Assembly (NCBI GenBank): GCA_958510875.1
Contig: OY294070.1
Location: 117,532,703 to 117,596,702 of the forward strand
Direction: 5' to 3'
DNA: 64,000 nucleotides
Source of the DNA: Endomychus coccineus
Lineage: Eukaryota > Arthropoda > Insecta > Coleoptera > Endomychidae
A model generated the notes under the pieces. That model was not told the origin of the DNA. It did no database searches and saw nothing but the letters and a program-made list of their open reading frames with translations. Numbering within the stretch: the stretch's first letter is position 1; the number at the start of each line of letters is the position of its first letter. A program made the translations under genes and the position numbers. Below are positions 1 through 11,874 of this stretch, piece by piece.

Positions 1-550
1 CTATCCGCAAGAACAGAAACAAAGAATGCACAAAGCGCGTCACAATGGTTGACTTCCATGGTCATCTTATTCGACTGTCTTCCTTCCAATTTGTTTTATT
101 TGGTTGTTACATATTCGATCCGCTGTCGCGAAGAAGTGTCTGCTAACAAAGAAATAAGCGACTGGAACCGTCACTTGATTTAAATCTTGTTAAATGTAGA
201 ACGGCTGCTTCAGAAAAGAAACAAATATTTTCAATGAACGCAATAAAAGCAAACATTTTTGGAATGCATTCCAAAATCACGGTTAATTAATAATTTGAAT
301 AATCAGGCCGTTATTGTTAAATTCTTCACAGGAAAGAATAATTTATTCATACAAATTTAATGCGAATTCAGTTTCAAAAACTTGTATCATGCTTTTTTTC
401 ATGAAGATAGAATCTGCCGACATATCATTCAGTTATTTCAAACTATGGTAATTAGTCAATTTTATAAAAATTAAACACTACAGGCGAATTTTACCGCAAT
501 TCCAAATTAAGTCTATATACCCAAAAAGAAGAGCCGTATCGCTTTATTGT
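1..550. other. Unassigned AT-rich stretch
   Basis: No long reading frame, repeat or recognisable protein similarity seen on either strand. It ends at the inverted repeat starting near 554. Confidence 0.4.
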
Positions 551-553
551 TTT

Positions 554-665
554 GTGAAGACGTAACTATAGTTCCAACACCGAAGTGCCATTGTCAAACA
601 AATAGAAACGTATCTATTTGTTTGATAATGGCACTTCAGTGTTGAAACTATAGTTACGTCTTCAC
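554..665. repeat. 52-bp-arm inverted repeat with hammerhead-like motif
   Basis: Positions 554-605 and 614-665 are inverted copies with about three mismatches and an 8-base spacer. The right arm reads TTGATAATGG, then a GCAC/GUGU hairpin, then GAAAC followed by ACU-AU-AGU. This resembles a decayed hammerhead core in which CUGAUGA has become UUGAUAA. The right arm and the next 100 bases recur at 41404-41565, and an inverted copy lies at 39665-39772. Seen directly: the repeats and the pairing. Inferred: a ribozyme origin. Confidence 0.6.
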
Positions 666-699
666 GTTATTATTAATAAAAGTGGTATAAAAACAAAGT

Positions 700-1720
700 A
701 GTTATTCTTTCATTTAATCAAAAGGATGAATTACCGTAAAGTAACGGCTTCCACCATCGATATATTCAGTAGTATTAAGTTGTAGGTAATTAAAATCTGC
801 CCGAGAATGGTTGCTGATTGAGAATGCAATGTAGTTAGTCTTTGTTGAGTTAATTGTTAATTTAAGAGCATCCAGCACGGTCTTTATTGTTTTGAGTCCT
901 TCCCAAGCATTTTCTTTTACAACATCCCATGATGGATCAGAGAAAATCAAAATTGTGTCATCTGCATAGGATATTATTTTACCGTTTATATTGCGATTGC
1001 AGAGTGTGTTGATATAAACTAGGAAAAGTATCGGGCCTTATACAGTACCCCGTGGAACCCCTATATTAACTGTCAATGAGTCACTAAAAGTACCGTTAAT
1101 TTTAACTATGTTTTTATACGCAAGTGTGCGTCTTTCCTCTGATTCCATAGCTAGAGAGTATTATCTAATAGTTCTTTATGTAAGACCGTGTCGAAAGCCT
1201 TAGCTAAGTCCATAAATACAGCAATCGTTTTTTGATTATTATTAAAATTATTTGTGATAGAGTTTGTTAATTCAATGATGGCATCAGCCGTACTCAGATT
1301 ATCTCGAAATCCAAACTGATTGTTGGAAAGAATACTGAATCTATTAAAGAAACTCATTATCCTTTTTTTCGAACATTTTTCGAAAATTTTGCAAAAATTA
1401 TTGATAAGACTGATGGGGCGATAGTTGTCAATACGATTTTTAGAACTCGATTTGTGTATGGGAATTACAATCGCTTTTTTAAATGCTTCTGGGACAATTG
1501 AAGTTTTAAATATTAAGTTAAAAATGTGTTTTAAGGATTTAATAAAATAAGTATGGAACAATTTAATTATTTTAACAGAGATGCCATCCAAGCCGGGGGC
1601 ACTGTTATTTTTTGTTGATGCTATTCAATTGATAATGTCATTAGGAGTTATAGGACTTAGATACATAGAGGCAGAGTTTTCTGTTATTTTTAGTTTTTTT
1701 TTGGGGTTTATTCTGTTTTG
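700..1720 (-). pseudogene. LINE (non-LTR retrotransposon) reverse transcriptase remnant
   Basis: The minus strand encodes the core of a non-LTR reverse transcriptase. Reading 1591 to 1151 gives a thumb/finger segment with NYRPISLIN, then QFGFR and the motif-A region FMDLAKAFDTV. About 1055-1030 carries the motif-B type GVPRGTV followed by a stop where L is usual. The catalytic motif YADD lies at 957-968, and the frame runs on to about 714. At least one frameshift (near 1150) and one stop make it a pseudogene. No endonuclease domain is visible upstream. The copy is 5'-truncated, as is common for LINEs. Clade uncertain; jockey/CR1-like in style. Confidence 0.85.
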
Positions 1721-1726
1721 CATTAA

Positions 1727-2010
1727 ATAAATAAATGGGTCAAACTAGAAGGAACATTTTAGCTCATTATAAAGGACATTTTGTCCATATAAAGAAAAAT
1801 CAGCACTAGCCAAACATATTTTAAATACAGGTCGCACCATTTCTCAAGATTATCACTGTAAATAACAGTACGGACAAATATATAGGTAATTTAGAAGTGA
1901 TGGAAATGTATAAATGAAAAAGCAATTTATTAAATTCCGATTTATCTCCAGCTGAGGCCAACCTCTTGTTTGCATTATTATCCCTAAATAGTATTTAAAT
2001 TATTATTATT
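1727..2010 (+). pseudogene. Penelope-like element GIY-YIG fragment
   Basis: Translation gives MGQTRRNILAHYKGHF and, after a frameshift, SALAKHILNTGRTIS. This matches the region of a GIY-YIG endonuclease after its second conserved tyrosine-glycine motif, as found at the C-terminus of Penelope-like retroelements. The DNA from here to about 2010 is a diverged copy of 10670-10960, which follows a PLE reverse transcriptase remnant. Only the last part of the domain is present, so this is a truncated dead copy. Confidence 0.7.
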
Positions 2011-2014
2011 AGGA

Positions 2015-2900
2015 AAAAAAATAAGATAAACCAAAATTTCATGCCCCTTCATCACATAAGATAATTTGCAATTGTAGATAAAAGTATGCTTATTATATAC
2101 TTTGAATTCGTGGTGATGCGTTAGTTTCTTTGGCCATCAGTGTATAACAAAAACAAATTTTCAACAATTCAGGCAATTACGAGCCGCCACTGACACCGTG
2201 ACCAAACTTCTCTTATCGTGCGGAACAATCATATTACTCCGTTATGGAAAATGTTTAAAAGCATAGGCTCTTCTTTATTTAATAGGTATTCAAATGAGTT
2301 GGATAGGTAAACTAACTATGTTATGTAAATTTAACATCTTCTTCCTCTTTCTTGCAATGTCATGAAAAACTTGATTCAAACTCTATCAAGTTAAGTAATC
2401 TTTGTATTAAATCTGTAATTAAAAGGATTTTGAATAGGCGGTAACCCGTAGGTGTAAGATGGGCGACCCAGTCATAATTTAATCTCAGTGGGGAACTAAC
2501 TAAATGGGATTAATTCGAACACATGTGCGCTGACAGTTCTAAATAACACCGTCCGATATGAGCGACAAGACAAGCCGTCTTGAATGAACCCCCACAAGAT
2601 GGGATTTGCCAGAATCGAATCTATTAAAATTTGTTAAATGAGGTGATTTTTACGAGGATTCCGAATTGTGACAAAATATGAGGAAACAGTTATTTCGAAG
2701 GTTCTGTTGAGGACACGCCGTCTCAGGGACGGACTTGTCACTTAATCGGATGAATATAATATTTCATCAAATATTCGAGTAGAATCTATTTTGGAGCCAT
2801 ACAAATTGGAATTTCATATTAATTGAATGAGTTTCATTCAATGAATCTCTTTCCTCTGCGGTATTAAAGATGAAAACATGAAATTTTACATTCGTTAATA
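2015..2900. other. Unassigned region
   Basis: No coding similarity or clear repeat recognised on either strand between the PLE scrap and the foldback element. Confidence 0.35.
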
Positions 2901-2904
2901 CGTA

Positions 2905-4055
2905 TTTTCATATTAGACCAGACGGCGGAGATTTTTGTCTGCATTTTCCGGGCGGTAGCAATGTTTCGATTGACTCTTATGTATTTTTTGCCGTAGGATA
3001 CGATTATCGTTACCCGTACATTGTAAAAGTAAAAGATCGATATCCCAAGTGCCATTGTTAATCTGCAAATTGCGTTGAAAGTTGAAAAAGCGTGTTTTTT
3101 TAAACACATCTCAACAATTAAAATACCTAGAAGCTTGAATATGTTACTATTACTAATATAAATGAATGCACCTAATTTCAAAACGATCGCCTTTTAACTT
3201 TTAGAGTTATTAACGATCAAAAGTCTTTTTCGAAGTTTAGTTGCATAATGCGCCAAAGTTGCTGTGATCGTCTGATTTTCATCCAACTGGTCTCAAAAAT
3301 TCAAAAAACTATTCAAATTCAATATCCCGTTGGAATTTAAAAAAAAAGTTAATTAAAACCGATTTTATAAAGATTTGTCTAACACTGGTTCTATACACAC
3401 GTATAAAGTTATATAACTTAAAAAAAATGAATATTGATCTTGTTTGCATAACTTTAAAGCTGATATTTTTTTACAAATTAAAAAAAAAGTTGTCCTAGCA
3501 TGCACAACGGGACTTTGAATTTGAATATTTTTTTGAATTTTTGAGACCAGTTGGATCGTATCCAGACGATCACAGCAACTTTGGCGCATTATACAACTAA
3601 ACTTCGAAAAAATTTTTGATTGTTAATAACTCTAAAAGTTAAAAAGCGATCGTTTTGAAATAGTAATAGCAACATATTCTGAGAATTTCAAGCTCCTAGG
3701 TATTTTAATTGTTGAGATATTGAATGCTTTTTCAACTTTCAACGCAATTTGCAGATTAACACTTGGGATATCGATCTCATTTTGTAGATAATTAATTAAG
3801 GAACAAAAGACTATATAGGTGCATAGTGCTAAAAATGTGCAGGAAAGGAGATACATAAAAGAAAAATGTAAAAAAAGTAATTTTTTTTACAAAATGTGAA
3901 ACTAAAAAAAGAAGCACAACTTTTACAATGTACGGGTAACGATAATCGTATCCTACGATAAAAAATACATAAGAATCAATCGAAACATTGCTACCGCCCG
4001 GAAAATGCACGTTTTCATATTATTTCGTCCCCGCCGTCTGGTTTATATGAAGATA
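2905..4055. repeat. Foldback-type element, ~1.15 kb, long imperfect inverted repeats
   Basis: Two long arms, about 2905-3300 and 3530-4055, are imperfect inverted copies; both outer ends carry CCAGACGGCGG. The arms share CCGGGCGGTAGCAATG, CGATTATCGTTACCCGTAC and GCAAATTGCGTTGAAAG. The right arm holds about 100 extra bases (about 3785-3900). The 230-base centre is AT-rich. No transposase can be read, so this is a non-autonomous foldback or MITE-like element, and the short frames inside are by-products of the palindrome. I could not identify a target duplication. Confidence 0.75.
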
Positions 4056-4515
4056 GTTTAGTTTTTAGTCCTGATATACCTAAAATGTACAGGACACTAT
4101 TTACGTCTTACTTTTATACAGGACTTATCTATGGGGTCCCAAATTACCTGTACCCGATCTACGATGGGACATCGAATCTTCCGTCTATATTCTATCCCTT
4201 CGAAAGTTTTTGTAAGCGAAAATATAAAACTGTACAAAGTGGCGTAATTGGTAACGTTTTATTCTCGCTGGCTAGGATGTCGCTTAGAAATGGGTTTCGA
4301 GATATTTAGATATTTATATTGTCCTATGTTAAATATTAAAATTTGAAGCAAAGTTAAATTTGATCCGAATATTTATTTTACGATTTTCACGAGCTTCTGG
4401 CGCAGAAATGGGAACAGTTGGAAAATTCTTCAATATTATATTATACGATACTGATGTCAATCGGTTCTATTTTGACACCCAACGAAAGCAAGCAACCTTG
4501 CCGTTTTTTGTAAAC

Positions 4516-5543
4516 ATGGAAAAAAGGGAATTTGGCGTCTTGATTAAACGTTATTTCTTGCGTGGGAAAAACCCTTCGCAAACTGAAGCACGCTTGTTAA
4601 ACATTATGGGGACTCTTCAAGATCGATTGGAATGGCTCTTTACTGATTTTGGTTGTCATAGTATGACCACAAAGAGCGCCGAACGTTCTGGTCGTCCAAT
4701 TGAATTTACAACGCCAGAAATCGTGGATAAAATCCATGGTACGAGCGGCGAGTTAGAGTGCACGAGATTGCTGAGGCTATGGGCATTTCAACCGAACGAG
4801 TACGGAACTCGTTAATGAATTTTTAAATATGAAAAAGCTATCTGCCAGATGGATGCCGCATTTGCTCTCTGTTGACAACAAGCGCGACCGTGTGACAACT
4901 CCAAAGAAGTGTTTGGCGATGTTCAAGCACGATAGGAAGGACTTTTTGTGCCGTGTCGTAACCGTGGACGAAACATGCATCCATCACAATACACCAGAGA
5001 CCAAAGAACAGTCGAAAAAGTGGACTTTTCTTGAAGAATCGAAGCCGAAAAAGTGGATAAATAGGCCAACAAAGTCATGGCGTCAGGTTTTTTTTTGGGA
5101 TGCACACGGTATCGTCCATATCAAATACCTTGAAAAGGGCGAAACGATCACCGTTGTATATCTTGCAGAGCTGTTGGATCGATTCGACGCCGATTTGAAG
5201 CGGAAGCAGCAGCATTTGGCAAAGAAAAAAATTGCTCTTCCATCAAGACAACGTACCGGGCTCAAATCCGCTGTCACAATGGCAAATATGCATGAATTGC
5301 GCTACGAATTGGTTCGTGATCCACCATATTCTCCAGATTTAGCCCCCTACGATTATTATCTACTTCCAAACTTGAAGAAATGGCTCTGCGGAAAGAGATT
5401 TGGCTCCAACGTTGAGGTCATCGCTGAAACAAACGCCTATTCAGAAGGATTTGCCTAAATCGTATTATTTGGAACAAATCGAAAAATTAGAAAAACGTTC
5501 GACGAAGTGTATTGGGCTACAAGGAGTTAATGTTGAGAAATAA
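4516..5543 (+). pseudogene. Mariner transposase pseudogene (copy 1)
   Basis: A mariner-family transposase (D,D34D type), which cuts and pastes its element at TA sites. The N-terminal helix-turn-helix region starts MEKREFGVLIKRYF (ATG 4516), with AERSGRPIEF following. After a frameshift near 4800 the catalytic region continues: VTVDETCIHH (first Asp), FWDAHGIVHIKYLEKG, then PPYSPDLAPYDYY and GGKRFGSN-like sequence (GKRFGSNVEV). The HQDN block that holds the second catalytic Asp reads SRQRTGLK, so that residue is lost. A last frameshift near 5455 restores a C-terminus ending LQGVNVEK at 5543. Length is close to the usual 345 residues. The right TIR survives as a degraded end near 5575-5600; a left TIR was not found. 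Confidence 0.92.
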
Positions 5544-5794
5544 AATAAATTTGGATCAAATAAATCATTTCTTGTTACATTTTTCAGGGCCCTAGTATCT
5601 CCTAATAATATTTAAATTAGAAGCTAGTAAACTTTGATTCATCGGTAGAAGTAAATTATCTTTCAAATTAGTCTTGACATAGTAGGCTCCTTTTTTTATG
5701 AAATAGTGAGTAACAATAAGTAAAACTGAAGACATTATTCAAAACAACTGCAACTTGCTACATGAATATCAGCATCAATTAAATCTACTCGAAA

Positions 5795-6215
5795 CTATAA
5801 TTATCATTTAAAACTATAGATAATCTTAATATGATCATGCATCTATAAAAAACAAATCGACACGTATTATATTTGAATGGCGGCATGTTATATTACGAAT
5901 ATGGCTCTACGTATATTATCTTGTTTATCTTCATTCGAAGGTTAGTACAAATTTCATTAAAACTATAAACAGGATTTTAAACTACAGATAATGTGAATAT
6001 GATCACATTAGAGACGTCAACATCCACACATAACGGCATGTTTTATTACGAAGGTAGTTGCTCTATTGTTATTATCATGTTTAATTTGATCCCGAATTCA
6101 GGAAAAATATAATTAAATTTGAAAATAGCATTTTAAACTACATATAATGTGCATATTATGATCACTCATCTAGACAGCTAATCGTGATGTCAATATCTGC
6201 AAGTGACAATTTTAC
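5795..6215. repeat. Three diverged tandem units of ~155-168 bp
   Basis: The core TTTAAACTAYAGATAAT followed by a TATGATCA motif occurs near 5807, 5975 and 6130. Units two and three also share a GTCAACATC/GTCAATATC segment and a TTACGAAGG end. The third unit ends exactly where a mariner TIR begins. This looks like a short relict satellite array. Confidence 0.55.
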
Positions 6216-6480
6216 GAAGGTAAAGTGGAAAGTCCCTGAAAACTAAAACAGATGTCGCCACAATCGACAATCCCATGTGACATTTGTGATGTACCATCTT
6301 TAACAAACGAACGCATTAAAATCATCAGAATGATATGTCATTTAGTTCAGTTTTGACATCCATCGAAAGCAAGTAACTTTGAAGATTTTTGCAAACATGG
6401 GAAAAAGTGAATTTAGCATCTTCATTAAAAAAACATTACGCAAACCAAAGCATTGTTTGTTGAATATTATGACCCTGTAA
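6215..6480 (+). mobile_element. Mariner 5' end fragment (copy 2)
   Basis: It begins at a TA with the TIR CGAAGGTAAAGTGGAAAGTC, close to the TIR at 60888. About 180 bases later ATGGGAAAAAGTGAATTTAG (6398) starts the transposase reading frame, which is lost after about 25 codons (GKSEFSIFIKKTLR). The rest is missing, so this is a 3'-truncated copy on the plus strand. The untranslated leader (CCCATGTGACATTTGTGATG) matches that of the copy at 61635. Confidence 0.8.
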
Positions 6481-6591
6481 GACTACTTCAATGCAGAATG
6501 TTAATCTAAACAAATAAGGTCTCTTGATATTTCTTTGTTCCCGGTACCGTTTCGCGGCAAATTAAATATTTCTGATTAATTACCACCACCA

Positions 6592-6650
6592 TGAAAATCA
6601 AATTTCCTATCGACTGCTGAAGTTCTGCTACTAAAACCTGGGACATCCTG
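6592..6650. mobile_element. Terminal fragment of the palindromic element family seen at 31488
   Basis: About 59 bases match the right terminal part of the element ending at 32425, including GTTCTGCTACTAAAACCTGG and the end GGGACATCCTG. Only one end is present, so it is a solo end or truncated copy. Confidence 0.7.
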
Positions 6651-6654
6651 TTTA

Positions 6655-7965
6655 TATCTATTACTCCAAAACCACACTTTCTCATGCGTGCGCTAGGTGA
6701 AATTAATCTTCAGACAGTCCAAATACACCTAAGTATATAGGTCGCTAAGCTGTGGGTAAAATTTCTCTAAAACGTCGATTATTTGTCTAATTTGAAGGGA
6801 CTATTACAAAAATAGGCAGATTGGATCTCTTGAAATTTGCAGTTTTGATCAAGCAGTAGTTATTACAATGAAGGCAGATGTTGCTCTAGTATGGTATAGG
6901 ACAGTATGCGGCAGCCCAAACTAGCTACGTATTAAAATAATAGTTGGTTTGCTTGTATACAGTAGCAGCAACATCACTTATTGTCAAATTATTGGTCTAA
7001 GATCTTGTTTTCTACAGACTGGTACTCCTGCGTAACCCAGTTAGGCGGTATATCTCATTATCTATCGTCATTTGTACACTAGTCACGACTGTTAGATCTA
7101 TTTATGGAACCAACAGATCAAACTGATCTTCCTCCTTGGAAGTAGGTTCATAAAACATCCTTTTCTCTCGACGCGTATGTGAAGAAACGAGGTAGTAAGG
7201 CGTTCGCTACTTTCTTCGAATGTCATTAGTTAGTTACCCACACTTTAATTACCGATATGGACGATGAGCCGGTGTGTGTAATAAACAACGGTAGTCAGTC
7301 ATGAACTCTCAACAACGCACCAGATGGCCAGGTGAAAGTGTAGGCAGAATTCGTGCCCACGTCAAGTGTACGTGGGCACGCGTCATTTACTAGAGACTTG
7401 AAAGACTCCGTGGGGATGATGTCTCCACCTCCACGTTTGCCTTATTACCAAGTATGAAATGTACACCACAAGGGAAAGAAATTAATATTTATGACGGATA
7501 TTGTCTTGCTAATTGTTAATACATTTCATGAAATAAATGTAAAACTTGTTCCAGTTGATTATATTTGTTTTGTAAGCGTTTGAAAAAACCTGTTTTGAAT
7601 TCTTCATAATGCAAGCGGACGAAAACTTGAATTTGTTGGAAAAATATGAATTGTTGAAATCGGAATTGAAACTTCCAATAATTGTTATTGAAAACAGGTT
7701 TCGTTTCGAAAAAATACTAAGATCATTCGATTCGTGAAAAACTATTCAAAAACATAGCGATCCACAAAGAGAGAAATTTCTGGATACCTTATAGTCGAGG
7801 AAATAAAGCACAAAAACCTCCAGCTAGAAAATTTTTGCTTCAAGATAGATCGAGATGCGATTTTTTGCATTATATTCTGGAAAGTATCTGGAAACTTTGA
7901 CTGCTTTTTGTATTTAGTAGAAATGTTGAGTTGCATTTTTACGTGCAAAAATGCATTTTTTTCAA
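6655..7965. other. Unassigned region
   Basis: No recognisable coding similarity. It contains the strong hairpin at 7352 and a 43-codon frame starting at 7609 with no known match, which I do not call a gene. Confidence 0.35.
7352..7380. repeat. Perfect 11-bp hairpin
   Basis: CGTGCCCACGT (7352-7362) pairs perfectly with ACGTGGGCACG (7370-7380) around a 7-base loop. It is GC-rich against AT-rich surroundings. Function unknown. Confidence 0.6.
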
Positions 7966-7970
7966 TGCAC

Positions 7971-9362
7971 TTAATAAATATCCACTAAAATTAATCCAAA
8001 TCGGTTACTCGGGAGTTTTTGGGGTCGTTGATCACGATTCTGAGGTCTAAGTAATGCTATAATTCACCTGGGGAACAGCATAACCTGCTTGTTACCTCAT
8101 CCCTGAAGAATTTACGGTATAATTCGCTCTAAAATTAAATAAAACCGGGAACCTAGGGATTGTTAGGTTCGCCGATCACGATATTGTTGTTGAAATCGTA
8201 ATGAAATGCACTTGGAGGTAGTGATCCACAAGTAGTGTAGATATATAATATGTTTCGTTTTTTACAAAATTGAAATAATATAGTATTTTTTTTTCAAAAT
8301 TTTATGAACAGTATAATTTCTCATTTTTAGCAAGTGGTGTTTAAATGAATAATTTTTTTTCTATTAAAAATAAAAAGATTGTAATAATGATCTTTGAGTT
8401 TAAGTATGAAAAGTTTTAAAAATAATTCATTGAAGACAGTTAGTAAAAACGAAAGGAGATGCAAATAAATTTATACTATTAATATGTTAATTTTAGCCTA
8501 TTGTGATGATTTTTTATTTACAGATGATAAAAACAATTATATACAATGATCATCATTACTTTCAAATGAATCTACTAAATTATAATCAATATTATTTTCT
8601 TCATCTTTTCTTCCATTTACAACTGAGATGAAAATTTTTGAGTCGTGTCCTTTTTTATCTGTGATTTACCTGTCCTTTTGTTTTACCGTGACTATTGAGT
8701 AGCTGCCAGTAAAAATCAAGTCTGAATTGTTTTCATTTCATTTGTTTTAAAATATTAATACATTATTTTTATAATTTCTATCTTTATTTTGTGGAAAGAT
8801 ATAAAATTACAGCTTGAGCGTTTTATTACGATTAATATACCTACCTCAAGGTGCATTTTATTACGGTTTGTTAAAATTGGTTTTAGAATTTAACTTCATT
8901 CTATAGCGAATTATATCGCAAATTCTTCAGGGATAAGGTATAGCGAATTATATCGCAAATTCTTCAGGGATAAGGTAACAAGCAGATTATGCTGTTTCCC
9001 AGGTGAATTATAGCATTATTTAGACATCAGAATCAGCAATCCCAAAAACCCCCAGGCAAGAAGTGAAATTGCATGTTTAAAACATTTTAAGGAAGTGTTC
9101 TGAAGATGATGATGAGGTAACTAGGATATCCTGAACTCCAGGTATAATTTCAATGAAATATATGTGATCAGAGATACGGAAAACCTTCGTATAAGAAGTT
9201 TTATTTCATTTTAGAGAGAATTGACGAGCATTCCCCGAGGATGACCTGACACCCTGGTTGCACGGGTCCCCAGATGTATTGTAGCACTATTCGGAAGTGT
9301 AATCAGCAATCCCAAAAACCGCCGAATAACCTTTTGAACTAATTTTAGTTGATATTTATTAA
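7971..9362. mobile_element. Non-autonomous element with inverted ends, ~1.4 kb
   Basis: The outer ends TTAATAAATATC (7971) and GATATTTATTAA (to 9362) are inverted, and the similarity continues inward through ACTAAAATTA and a GGTTTTTGGG-type block. A further inverted pair of about 150 bp (about 8030-8150 and 8900-9060) shares AATTCACCTGGG and CAGCATAA. The interior has no transposase and is AT-rich. The right side holds a partial second copy of the end sequence (about 9010-9060 and 9270-9330), so the element is internally rearranged. Confidence 0.6.
8902..8975. repeat. Two exact 37-bp tandem units
   Basis: The unit starting TATAGCGAATTATATCGC at 8902 is repeated exactly at 8939. It lies inside the inverted arm of the 7971-9362 element; the partner arm near 8110 has only one unit. 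Confidence 0.85.
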
Positions 9363-9689
9363 ATATTATTATAAGTATAGCACTTGTAACATTTAATTTT
9401 TAATTAATGCTGACCTAATGAGTCACCCAGTGTGCATATTCATCTTGGAATCATCAGCTAAATCTGAATGTAAAAGCATGTCCCAAAATATTACAAACAA
9501 TCTGAAAATGGAACCAATTTGGGGATGGGGGTATACAATGGTTTGGGGTGGGAGTTTATTTACAAGATTTTTGACAAGTAGCGAGTTGTACTTATCGATC
9601 TGGTCATTTAATAATATATTACTACATTTTTTATATGTGTTAAAATGGCCATTGATTCTAGAATATTAAGTTAATGTCGTTTCCCAGAA

Positions 9690-9837
9690 TATTTAAATTA
9701 TCGGGATTAAGGGTGAAATTGTGATTATGCTGCAATAGGTGACTCGCGTAGTTAGTGTCTTCTTTATTGGGTCTGTAACTTCTCAAATGGTTTTGGAAAC
9801 TTACCGTAAAACTTGCGTCCAGTTTGTCCTATATACA
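9690..9837 (-). pseudogene. PLE GIY-YIG C-terminal fragment, minus strand
   Basis: The minus strand encodes LYIGQTGRKFYGKF and, after a one-base shift, NYASHLLQHNHNFTLNP. This is the YIGQT motif and the following conserved block of the GIY-YIG nuclease found in Penelope-like elements. It abuts a plus-strand PLE reverse transcriptase remnant, so the two are head to head. Confidence 0.75.
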
Positions 9838-9844
9838 AATACCC

Positions 9845-10960
9845 GATCCCTGAGTCGATTCCGAAGAAATGGCTATCAAATATTAATATCCTCGGCAGAA
9901 ATTGCACAGAATACGTGATCCTTACGTCTTTACGTATGGAACAAAATTATTTCACTTTTAACAAAAATTACTATAAACAAACAAGCGAATGTGCAATGGG
10001 CAATCCATTCTCTCCTTTTTTGGCCAATATTTCTCTAAGCGAAGCTCCTTAAAATCAAAATTGAATCAGTTTCCAAAAGTTTGATACAGATAATGTTGAC
10101 GATATTTTCGCGATTACTAGTAAACATTTTAATTTACATGGCTTTTGAACACGATTAATAGCCAATTTGACAGATAACAGCTTCCTTTCCTTGATATTAA
10201 CATTATAAAAGATGGTATGGATTGGATTTCGACACATACAGAAAACCCATTCAAACAAATAGGTATTATACCCCGGCAGATTCAGCAACACTATTTAGAT
10301 ATAAAATAGCTTCATTTAATAGTCTTGTTCGTAGATTATTGAAGACCCTTTGAGCCAGCAAAATTATAACAACGAAGTTGAGAAACTTCAGCAAATAGCG
10401 TTGGACAATGGTTACGACAAATCGTTGATCAATAATTTAATTTCTAAACAAAAAAGTTAGTTGGAACGGAACCAACTAACCAAATTAGAGCTATTACCTT
10501 CAAATACTTCAAATAAAATTCCAAAATTTCACTTATTATCTTTCAGTAATTAATAAGTTTGTTTTCTAAATTTGCAATATAAATTTATAAGATGTGAACA
10601 AGTTAAATAACCGTACTTCGACAAATCCGGGATTTGCAAAATCGATGATGAGCCGTGTTTAAAATGCTATATGGGTCAAACTAGAAGGAACATGTTAACT
10701 CGGTATAAGGAACATTACGCCCATATAAAAAAATAATGGTGAAAGATAAGCGTTAGCCGAACATATTTTGAATACAGGTCACACCATTTCTCAAGAAAGT
10801 TTATAACTCTTGAAACACAGTATAGACAAATATCTAAGTAATATAGAAGGGATGGAAATGTATACAAACGAAAAATCAGTTTATTAAATTCCGATTTATC
10901 TCCAGCTAAGGGTAACCCCTTATTTACATTAGTATCACCCAAATAGTATTTAAACAGGCA
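9845..10960 (+). pseudogene. Penelope-like retroelement RT/GIY-YIG pseudogene
   Basis: Plus-strand remnant of a PLE polyprotein, which copies element RNA and nicks target DNA. It carries FTFNKNYYKQTSECAMGN followed by PFSPFLANI (RT motif B region), then VDDIFAIT (catalytic motif C, near 10095). Next come TYRKPIQTNRYYTPADS and LQQIALDNGYDKSLI of the connector, and finally SGICKIDDEPCLKCYMGQ and TRRNMLTRYKEHYAHI of the GIY-YIG domain (about 10625-10730). Several frameshifts separate these blocks. The N-terminal RT region including motif A is absent. The 3' part is shared with 1727-2010. Confidence 0.85.
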
Positions 10961-10984
10961 TATTTTGATGTATAATTCAGTTTA

Positions 10985-11060
10985 CTCTAATGATGGCTAC
11001 TTGGTGGTCGAAAGGTTCTGAGTACTTTTATAGTATTTTTAGTGGATAAGGTTGATTATT
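10985..11060 (+). other. Hammerhead-like terminal motif after a PLE
   Basis: TCTAATGATGG, a GGCTAC/GUGGUC hairpin and GTCGAAAGG resemble a hammerhead core with G5 changed to A. The flanking ACUC and GAGU can pair as stem I. The following TATTTTTAGTGGATAAGG recurs in the related motif at 32991-33060, and a shorter form lies at 17630-17700. It lies about 30 bases beyond the PLE remnant, where PLE terminal repeats are expected. Decayed; activity is unlikely. Confidence 0.4.
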
Positions 11061-11870
11061 TTTATCTACTCGTATAGTATGATAAATAGATTAAGTTAAT
11101 ATCCGGCATTAAAAAAAGATAATTTCCATTTAGAATTAAACGGAATACATTAAGTTTATAGGTAACAGTAAATTGTTAACACACGTTTCTATTAGATCAG
11201 TCAATGACTATTTTGAAAGATCTTAGATACTCAACGGATGCAATTGATCAATTTCGAAGTTTGTCCAGAGCATAATTTTGGTTACAGATGAAACACGTCG
11301 TTTCGATGAATCAGACGGTTTGGTCCAATTATTTACTAGCCCCGATCTTCGACTTAATGCACTTGAGACGTGTTTTTTATCTACGATCAACTCACTTAAT
11401 TTTGTGAAGCTTTGTGCTTGTTAGTCTGATACATCTACACTTATACCGTCACTGCTTTTTTTAATTGACAACATACCACTATGTATATTACTCTTCCACG
11501 TTCATCTACACAATCCATCACTAGGAAGGGTTCTGTTCATTTTGTTACAGAGTTCCAATTATGGATTCTACATTTGTATTACATAATGGATTTTTGTAAA
11601 CTAAATTGTTCAAACATTCACATCCCCATGGTTGCTAATGACTTACTCAGATATTTTATATTAACAAGTGGATCAGATGCAGTAAAAAATACTTCAGAAT
11701 TTCACGGTAAATGCATCAAATAAATTATGGTTCAATTGTAAAACAGAAAACATTTTCAAATTCCATGTGGTCGTATCACAAGTGATGAACATTGTTCGAG
11801 AAGCTCAAATGATCAGTAAAATCTAAGGAATAATCCTCAGTGTTCAACGTCTCTGAATTTTTTTTTTAAT
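11061..11870. other. Unassigned AT-rich region
   Basis: No coding similarity or repeat recognised. Confidence 0.35.
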
Positions 11871-11874
11871 ACTT

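Noticed and set aside
7352..7380. Rho-independent-type terminator
   Set aside because: Strong hairpin but no T tract, and the sequence is eukaryotic.
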